Part shown: piece by piece, positions 59,095 through 64,000 of the stretch | Numbering within the stretch: position 1 is the stretch's first letter | Layout: each line of letters begins with the position of its first letter | NCBI GenBank assembly: GCA_965199105.1 | Contig: CBDAQO010000002.1 | Span: 2,108,001 to 2,172,000, forward strand | Direction of reading: 5' to 3' | Source: LMUY01 sp965199105 | GTDB taxonomy: Bacteria; Pseudomonadota; Alphaproteobacteria; Acetobacterales; Acetobacteraceae | Length of the DNA stretch: 64,000 bases | Notes under the pieces: model-generated | Seen by the model: the letters and a program-made list of their open reading frames with translations, nothing else | Databases searched by the model: none | What the model was told of the DNA's origin: nothing | Translations under genes and position numbers: made by a program

Positions 59095-60582
59095 GTGTTC
59101 GAAACCAACATCCCCGCCCGGCTGGACCGGCTTCCCTGGACCCGCTTTCACTGGCTGGTCGTGTGCGCCCTCGGCATCACCTGGATCCTGGATGGCCTCG
59201 AGGTCACCCTGGTCGGCTCGCTCGCCGGCGCCTTCAAGACCAGCACCATGCATCTCAGCGACGCCGAGGTCGGCTACTCCGCCAGTTGCTACCTGATCGG
59301 AGCGGTGGTGGGTGCGATCGGGTTCGGCTGGCTCACCGACCGGATCGGCCGCAAGGCCATGTTCACCATCACGGTGCTGACCTACCTGCTGGCCACCATC
59401 GCCAGCGGCTTGGCCTGGAACTTCTGGTCGTTCGCCCTGTTCCGCGCCATCACCGGCGCTGGCATCGGGGGCGAATACGCCGCCGTCAACGCGACCATCC
59501 AGGAGCTGATCCCGGCCCGGCGCCGCGGCTTTACCGACCTGGTCATCAACGGCAGCTTCTGGATCGGCGCGGCACTCGGGGCTGGCGGCGGCCTGCTGGT
59601 GATGAACCCGGGCATCGTCGACCAAGCCTATGGTTGGCGCGTGGCGTTCCTGGCGGGCGGCGCGATCGGCTTTGTCACGCTGCTGTTCCGCCGCTGGATC
59701 CCGGAGAGCCCGCGCTGGCTGATGACGCACGGCCAACCCGAAGCGGCCGAGCGGGTGATGCAGGGCATCGAGCGCAGTATCACCGGCTGGTGCTGCGCCA
59801 CCCTGCCGGCGATCCCGGAGCAGCGCCTCTGCCTGCATAGCGACACCCAGTCCTGGTTCGCCGCCGGGCTGCGGTCGATGTTCACCACCTATCGCCGCCG
59901 CACCGTGGTCGGCGTGTCCCTGATGACGGCGCAGGCGTTCTGCTACAACGCGATCTTCTTCACCTACGCGATGATCCTGACCAAGTTCTACCACATCCCG
60001 GCCGGTGAGGCGGGGCTGTTCATACTACCCTTCGCAGTGGGCAACTTCGCCGGCCCGCTGCTGCTCGGCCCGTTGTTCGACAGCGTGGGGCGCAAGACCA
60101 TGATCAGCGGCACCTACGCGCTGTCGGGCGTGCTGCTGATCGCCACCGGGTGGCTGTTCTCCATCGGCACGCTCGACGCGGTGCAGCAGACCGCGTGCTG
60201 GACGGTGATCTTCTTCTTCGCCTCCGCCGCCGCCAGCTCGGCCTACCTCACCGTCGGCGAGGTGTTCCCGCTCGAGGTGCGCGCCATCGCCATCGCGTTG
60301 TTCTACGCCTTTGGTACGGGGCTGGGCGGCGTCTGCGGCCCGGCGGTGTTCGGCCGGCTGATCGAAAGCGGCTCCCGCGAGGCGATCTTCTACGGCTACA
60401 TCCTGGGCGGCGCGCTGATGGTGGCGGCCGGCGTGGTGCAGGCCTGCCTCGGCGTCGAGACCCGGCGTTGCAGCCTCGAGGAAGTGGCGCCGCCGCTGTG
60501 CCAAGCGGGACCGGGCCGCCGCCCGCCGGCCGTGATCCACCGCGCGGAACTCGCCCAGCCGCGCGGGTCCTCGCTGCGATAG
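59095..60582 (+). CDS. MFS transporter, sugar/metabolite:H+ symporter type
   Basis: About 495 residues with 12 membrane segments. The MFS A-motif GWLTDRIGRKAMF and the second copy GPLFDSVGRKTMI, plus PESPRWL after helix 6, are Sugar_tr family marks. The first residues (FETNIPARLDRLPWTRFHW) are typical of the aromatic-acid/metabolite symporter branch. GTG 59095 is chosen where homology starts. Confidence 0.85.
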   Translation: MFETNIPARLDRLPWTRFHWLVVCALGITWILDGLEVTLVGSLAGAFKTSTMHLSDAEVGYSASCYLIGAVVGAIGFGWLTDRIGRKAMFTITVLTYLLATIASGLAWNFWSFALFRAITGAGIGGEYAAVNATIQELIPARRRGFTDLVINGSFWIGAALGAGGGLLVMNPGIVDQAYGWRVAFLAGGAIGFVTLLFRRWIPESPRWLMTHGQPEAAERVMQGIERSITGWCCATLPAIPEQRLCLHSDTQSWFAAGLRSMFTTYRRRTVVGVSLMTAQAFCYNAIFFTYAMILTKFYHIPAGEAGLFILPFAVGNFAGPLLLGPLFDSVGRKTMISGTYALSGVLLIATGWLFSIGTLDAVQQTACWTVIFFFASAAASSAYLTVGEVFPLEVRAIAIALFYAFGTGLGGVCGPAVFGRLIESGSREAIFYGYILGGALMVAAGVVQACLGVETRRCSLEEVAPPLCQAGPGRRPPAVIHRAELAQPRGSSLR

Positions 60583-60611
60583 CTGGCGCCGCTGCGAGCA
60601 AGGGGACCCAG

Positions 60612-61880
60612 TTGACCCAGCCGGCCGCATCCATCGCCATCCCCGAGCCCCGGCCGCATCCGCTCGCCTCCATCGCGGCGCTGCTCGCCAGCGTGCTGCT
60701 GCTGACTGCCGGCACCAACCTGCAAGGCGTGCTGCTGCCGATCCGCCGCCAGATGGAAGGTGCCACGACGCAGCAGATCGGCCTGCTGTCATCCGGCTGG
60801 TCGGCGGGCTTCGTGCTGGCCTGCCTGGTGGTGGGGAGGCTGGTGAGCGCGGTCGGCCACGTGCGCTGCTTCGCCGGGTTGGCGGCACTCAGTGCCGCCG
60901 CCAGCCTGCTGCTGCTACCGCTCGACGACCCGGCGCTGTGGATCGCGCTGCGGGTGGTGATCGGCTTCTGCTTCGGCGGCCTCTCCATGATCATCGAGAG
61001 CTGGCTCAACGAGCGCAGCAGCAGCACGCATCGCGGCGGGGTGTTCGCCGCCTACATGACCATCTCGCTGCTCGCCTCGCTCGGCGGCACGCTCAGCCTG
61101 GACTACCTCGACCCGATGCAGGCGCCGGCCTACACGCTGATGGGGGTGGCGGTGGTGCTCTCCATCGTCCCAGTCGCATTCACCCGCGCGCCGGTGCCCA
61201 AGCCGATCGAACCCTACCGGATCGACCTGCCCGGCCTCTACCGCCTGTGCCCCACCGGGGTGACCGGCTGCCTGCTGGTGGGGCTGACCAGCGGCGCGCT
61301 CGGCGGCTTGCTGCCCGCGTATGGCCTGGCGATAAACCTCTCCACCCATGACGTGGCCAAGCTGCTGGCCGCCCTGCTGCTGGGTGGCGCCGTCGCCTAC
61401 TACCCGACGGGCGCGCTGTCCGACCATGTCGACCGCCGCTTCGTCATCATCGCGCTGGCTTGCGTGAGCGCCGCGCTGTGCGCCTTCCTCGTGCTGCACC
61501 CCTATTTGTCGCAAGGCGTGATCCTGGCCTGCGTGGCCGCTCTGGGGTTCTTCCAATATCCGCTCTACGGGCTTTGCGTCGCCATGACCAACGACCGGGT
61601 GCGCGAGCAATCCTTCTCCGAGATTGCCAGCGAGCTGCTGATCATCTATGGCGGCGGAACCGTGTTCGGCCCACCGCTGGCGGCGTGGCTGATGCGGTAT
61701 GGCGAGCGCTACCTGTTCGGCTTCGTGGGCGTGGTTTTGACGGTCATGGCGCTGTTCACCGCCATCCGCGTGGCCCGGCGCCCGCGCCCGCCGCAGGAGG
61801 TGCCGTTCCGCACCCAGGCCGGCACTACGCCCAACACCATGCAGGTGTTCCGCCCGCATGCGGCGAAACGGGAGATCTGA
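60612..61880 (+). CDS. MFS transporter, YcaD-like
   Basis: 422 residues, 12 membrane segments; LNERSSSTHRGGVFAAYM and GALSDHVDRRFVI (second A-motif) as in the YcaD/UMF2 family. TTG 60612 is chosen because AGGGGA lies just upstream. Substrate unknown. It follows the first MFS gene by 29 bp, so the two probably share a transcript. Confidence 0.82.
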   Translation: MTQPAASIAIPEPRPHPLASIAALLASVLLLTAGTNLQGVLLPIRRQMEGATTQQIGLLSSGWSAGFVLACLVVGRLVSAVGHVRCFAGLAALSAAASLLLLPLDDPALWIALRVVIGFCFGGLSMIIESWLNERSSSTHRGGVFAAYMTISLLASLGGTLSLDYLDPMQAPAYTLMGVAVVLSIVPVAFTRAPVPKPIEPYRIDLPGLYRLCPTGVTGCLLVGLTSGALGGLLPAYGLAINLSTHDVAKLLAALLLGGAVAYYPTGALSDHVDRRFVIIALACVSAALCAFLVLHPYLSQGVILACVAALGFFQYPLYGLCVAMTNDRVREQSFSEIASELLIIYGGGTVFGPPLAAWLMRYGERYLFGFVGVVLTVMALFTAIRVARRPRPPQEVPFRTQAGTTPNTMQVFRPHAAKREI

Positions 61881-61884
61881 TCGC

Positions 61885-62334
61885 TTGCTAATCCGCCCCA
61901 TTGTCGTTGTGCTCGGCCTGGCGCTTGCGCTCGGCGCGTGCGTGCATCCCAACGGCCCGCTCATCGGCGAGTGGCGCGGCCAATCGCCCGGCGCCTCGCT
62001 CGAGGTGCCCAAGACGGTCGACGTCACGCTGGACGGCCAGCCGGCCGACACCACCGGCAGCTACTACTTCACCGCGCAGGAAAACGACCCGACGCTGGTG
62101 AGCGGGCATGGCGAGCGGCAATGGGGCGGCACCTGGGTTCGCACCCAGCGCGTGGTGAACGGCCAGCCGCTCGGCATCTACACGCTCAAGGCGCTGGTTG
62201 CCGGCGAGATCGACACCTATGCGCTCGAACCGAACGGCACGCTGCGCCCGGTCGATCCGAACGGCCTGCCGGACATGACGCCGGCAGGCTCGCTCTACAC
62301 GCTCTCCCCCGTCTCGACGCGCAACGCGCGCTGA
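61885..62334 (+). CDS. Small lipoprotein
   Basis: 149 residues. Signal peptide with a lipobox: VVVLGLALALGAC, lipid-bearing Cys19, then a mature part of about 130 residues with Thr/Gly-rich strands (GSYYFTAQENDPTLVSGHG, WGGTWVRTQRVV). No family recognised. TTG 61885 is the only start that keeps the signal peptide. Likely anchored in a membrane; function unknown. Confidence 0.65.
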   Translation: MLIRPIVVVLGLALALGACVHPNGPLIGEWRGQSPGASLEVPKTVDVTLDGQPADTTGSYYFTAQENDPTLVSGHGERQWGGTWVRTQRVVNGQPLGIYTLKALVAGEIDTYALEPNGTLRPVDPNGLPDMTPAGSLYTLSPVSTRNAR

Positions 62335-62340
62335 CGGAGT

Positions 62341-63744
62341 TTAGAAGCTGACGTGGGACTTGAAGCCGAAGAATGCCGCGTTCGGGATGTTCGACTGTCC
62401 GTTCAGCCGCCAATAGTACTGGAAGTCCGGCTCGAAGTTTACGCCTCGGAACACGTGGATGTCGTAGTTGACCTCGACGATTTCCTGGTGCGTCTGGATG
62501 CCGGTCGCGCCGTTGGCGATCGGCAGGCCATAGCGGATGTCGAGCGCCTGCTCCTTGCCAAGCTGGCCGCTGACGTTGGCGTAGTTGAACAGCAGGCCGA
62601 TGGTGTCCGCCGGGCGCGCCTTCCAGAAGTCGCGCAGCAGCGCGGCCGCGTAGACCTGGTTGGCGTAGTCTGAGAACTGCGGGTTGCCGTGCGCGTAGCC
62701 CGCCATCAGGATCAGCCCGTCGGTCGACCCCGGCCCGGTGCGCAGCACCATCTGGTCGACCAAGGCCCACCATTCTTCCTTCTGCCCTCTGTTGGCGCCC
62801 GTGCCGCTCAGCACCGCGGTGGGGGTGGTAAGATACTTGTTGTAGTCGGTGGTGTCGTGCGCGAAGCCAATCTTGTAGTGGCCGGGCAGCTTGTCCGGCC
62901 CGATCAGCGGCTCGTAGGCGAGCTCGATGGGCAGCTCCACGCCGCTATCCTGCGAGCCGTCGAATTTAAACCCGGTGCGGAAGTTGGTGTAGTTGTACAG
63001 CCCCTGGTTGACCTCGTAGACGCCGGCCTGGATGTAGCTGTCCGGCGTGGGGAACACGCGCACCCGCCCGCCCCAGACCGCGTCCGGGTACGAGCTGATG
63101 CCGACGTCGTTTTCAGGCAACGACTTCGGGTTGCCGCAGAGCGAGTTGTTCATGAAGTTGCAGTTCAGCGGCGAGGCGGAGAAGTCATTCAGCTCCGGCA
63201 TCCGCCCGACCGCGATGTCCACCCGGCCGCGCAGCAAGCTCTCCTCGGCATAGGCATAGACTAAGTGGACGACGGTGTCGCCGCCGGCGCCGTAGATCTC
63301 CTGCGTCTGGTTGAGGTTGTCGCCCGCCAACTGGCCGTCGTTGCTGCCCTCGCGGTTGACGATGACGGTGTGCGTGGTGAGCCCCTGGATACCGGCCAGC
63401 TTATTCCAGTCGATATCGGCCTCGAACCCGACCTGCCCGGCATAGGTGGCGCCTTGCTTCACGCCACCGGTCGGGTTGCCCAGCACTTCGGACACCCAGT
63501 CGAGCAGCAGCGTCACGCCGTAGTCCGACAGTTGCTGGCGTAGCGGGTCGAGCTGGGTGATCAGGTGTTCACCGGGTGGCGGCGGCGGTGCATTCGGCGG
63601 CGACAAGGCCTCGCTGGGCCCGATGCTGACGCCGCTGTTGACTTGTTGCGCCTGTGCCGCCGGTGCGGTGGCCCACAGGCCTAGTGCCGCCAAGGCCGCC
63701 GCAGCGGACAGCGCCCGTAAGCGCCCAATCATATTGTTGTTCAT
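62341..63744 (-). CDS. Carbohydrate-selective porin, OprB family
   Basis: 467 residues. Signal peptide (LRALSAAAALAALGLWATAPAAQA), Pro-rich linker, and an OprB barrel: LLLDWVSEVLGNPTGGVKQGATYAGQ in pattern, then GRMPELNDFSASPLNCNFMNNSLCG and a terminal SHVSF. The LNCNF...LCGNP segment is a known OprB feature. ATG 63744 has GGGAG seven bases upstream. It is convergent with the lipoprotein gene. Imports glucose or other sugars/polyols across the outer membrane. Confidence 0.9.
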   Translation of the reverse strand: MNNNMIGRLRALSAAAALAALGLWATAPAAQAQQVNSGVSIGPSEALSPPNAPPPPPGEHLITQLDPLRQQLSDYGVTLLLDWVSEVLGNPTGGVKQGATYAGQVGFEADIDWNKLAGIQGLTTHTVIVNREGSNDGQLAGDNLNQTQEIYGAGGDTVVHLVYAYAEESLLRGRVDIAVGRMPELNDFSASPLNCNFMNNSLCGNPKSLPENDVGISSYPDAVWGGRVRVFPTPDSYIQAGVYEVNQGLYNYTNFRTGFKFDGSQDSGVELPIELAYEPLIGPDKLPGHYKIGFAHDTTDYNKYLTTPTAVLSGTGANRGQKEEWWALVDQMVLRTGPGSTDGLILMAGYAHGNPQFSDYANQVYAAALLRDFWKARPADTIGLLFNYANVSGQLGKEQALDIRYGLPIANGATGIQTHQEIVEVNYDIHVFRGVNFEPDFQYYWRLNGQSNIPNAAFFGFKSHVSF

Positions 63745-64000
63745 TCGCTTTCTCCCTTCTTCACGCGGTCGCCTACTCTCGGCACCCCGGTGTCTTCCAG
63801 TGACCTGCTGGTCGTCGAAGTCGACTGCACCGGCCACTACCTTCAAAGGCAGGCCATTCGCAGCGGCCCTGACCATGCCACTTCCTTTGCCGCTGATCTC
63901 GGTCCAGTCCGGCTAAAGTTGCCAATCAGGCGCATTGTTGACGGCGCTGTTGCAGAATGGTCACTACACTGCAGTCGCGAAGCCTTGTGCCAATACTAAT

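Noticed and set aside
60915..62054. 379-codon open frame antisense to the MFS gene
   Set aside because: His/Gln/Gly-rich shadow sequence with no domain.

Overview
This window is chromosomal DNA from a GC-rich alphaproteobacterium. OprB and BBP2 type porins, sugar ABC operons of the ribose class, GMC and Zn-alcohol dehydrogenases, a Trm112/DUF971/Lon-N/CnoX housekeeping block and dense ATGA/GTGA gene overlaps all fit Acetobacteraceae/Rhodospirillales. That placement is inference from gene content; no rRNA is present. The only RNA gene recognised is a tRNA-Gly(GCC). No CRISPR array, transposase, integrase or phage gene was seen.

Layout. 1-6000: DoxX-like protein (partial) and GMC oxidoreductase (-), a BBP2 porin (+), and two tandem RadC genes, one of which has lost its JAMM metal site. 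6000-8600: a frameshifted 2-hydroxyacid dehydrogenase, a cupin and a thioester-reductase-like SDR. 8863-16278 (-): IclR regulator, ribose-type ABC transporter, aldo/keto reductase, HbpS/GlcG-like protein and D-2-hydroxyacid dehydrogenase, with a 16-bp IclR-like palindrome before the transporter. 16476-21250 (+): FAD amine-oxidase-like enzyme, taurine/nitrate-type ABC transporter with a frameshifted binding protein, and a double cupin. 21499-28938 (+): deoC, a complete two-permease sugar ABC transporter, a DUF4432 epimerase-like protein and a ribokinase-family kinase, best read as a 2-deoxyribose-type uptake and breakdown operon.

29019-39461 is an accessory catabolic island: two CocE/NonD hydrolases (one fused to an unusual N-terminal domain), two SnoaL-like proteins, an OprB porin, a group D flavin monooxygenase-like enzyme, a GntR regulator and a TetR-like protein that has lost its DNA-binding helices. 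It looks like uptake, ester/amide cleavage and hydroxylation of an unknown compound. 39458-43321: two ~107-bp repeats with CTAGAGCA ends, each supplying the TAG stop of the gene before it, around a HAD / D-serine-dehydratase-like / RidA / GntR set. 43380-44493: ECF sigma factor, small membrane protein and AhpD-like protein. 44732-50290: SMP-30-like protein with a divergent LysR, AraC, SDR and MFS transporter.

50342-53688 is a rearrangement scar: a tetritol-type dehydrogenase and DhaL are intact, but DhaK is truncated and pieces of DUF2291, ABC ATPase and binding-protein genes are joined to each other. After the tRNA the sequence returns to conserved genes (CnoX, Lon-N protein, Trm112, DUF971, L,D-transpeptidase, GTP cyclohydrolase II, an OmpR-type regulator, two MFS transporters, a lipoprotein and an OprB porin).
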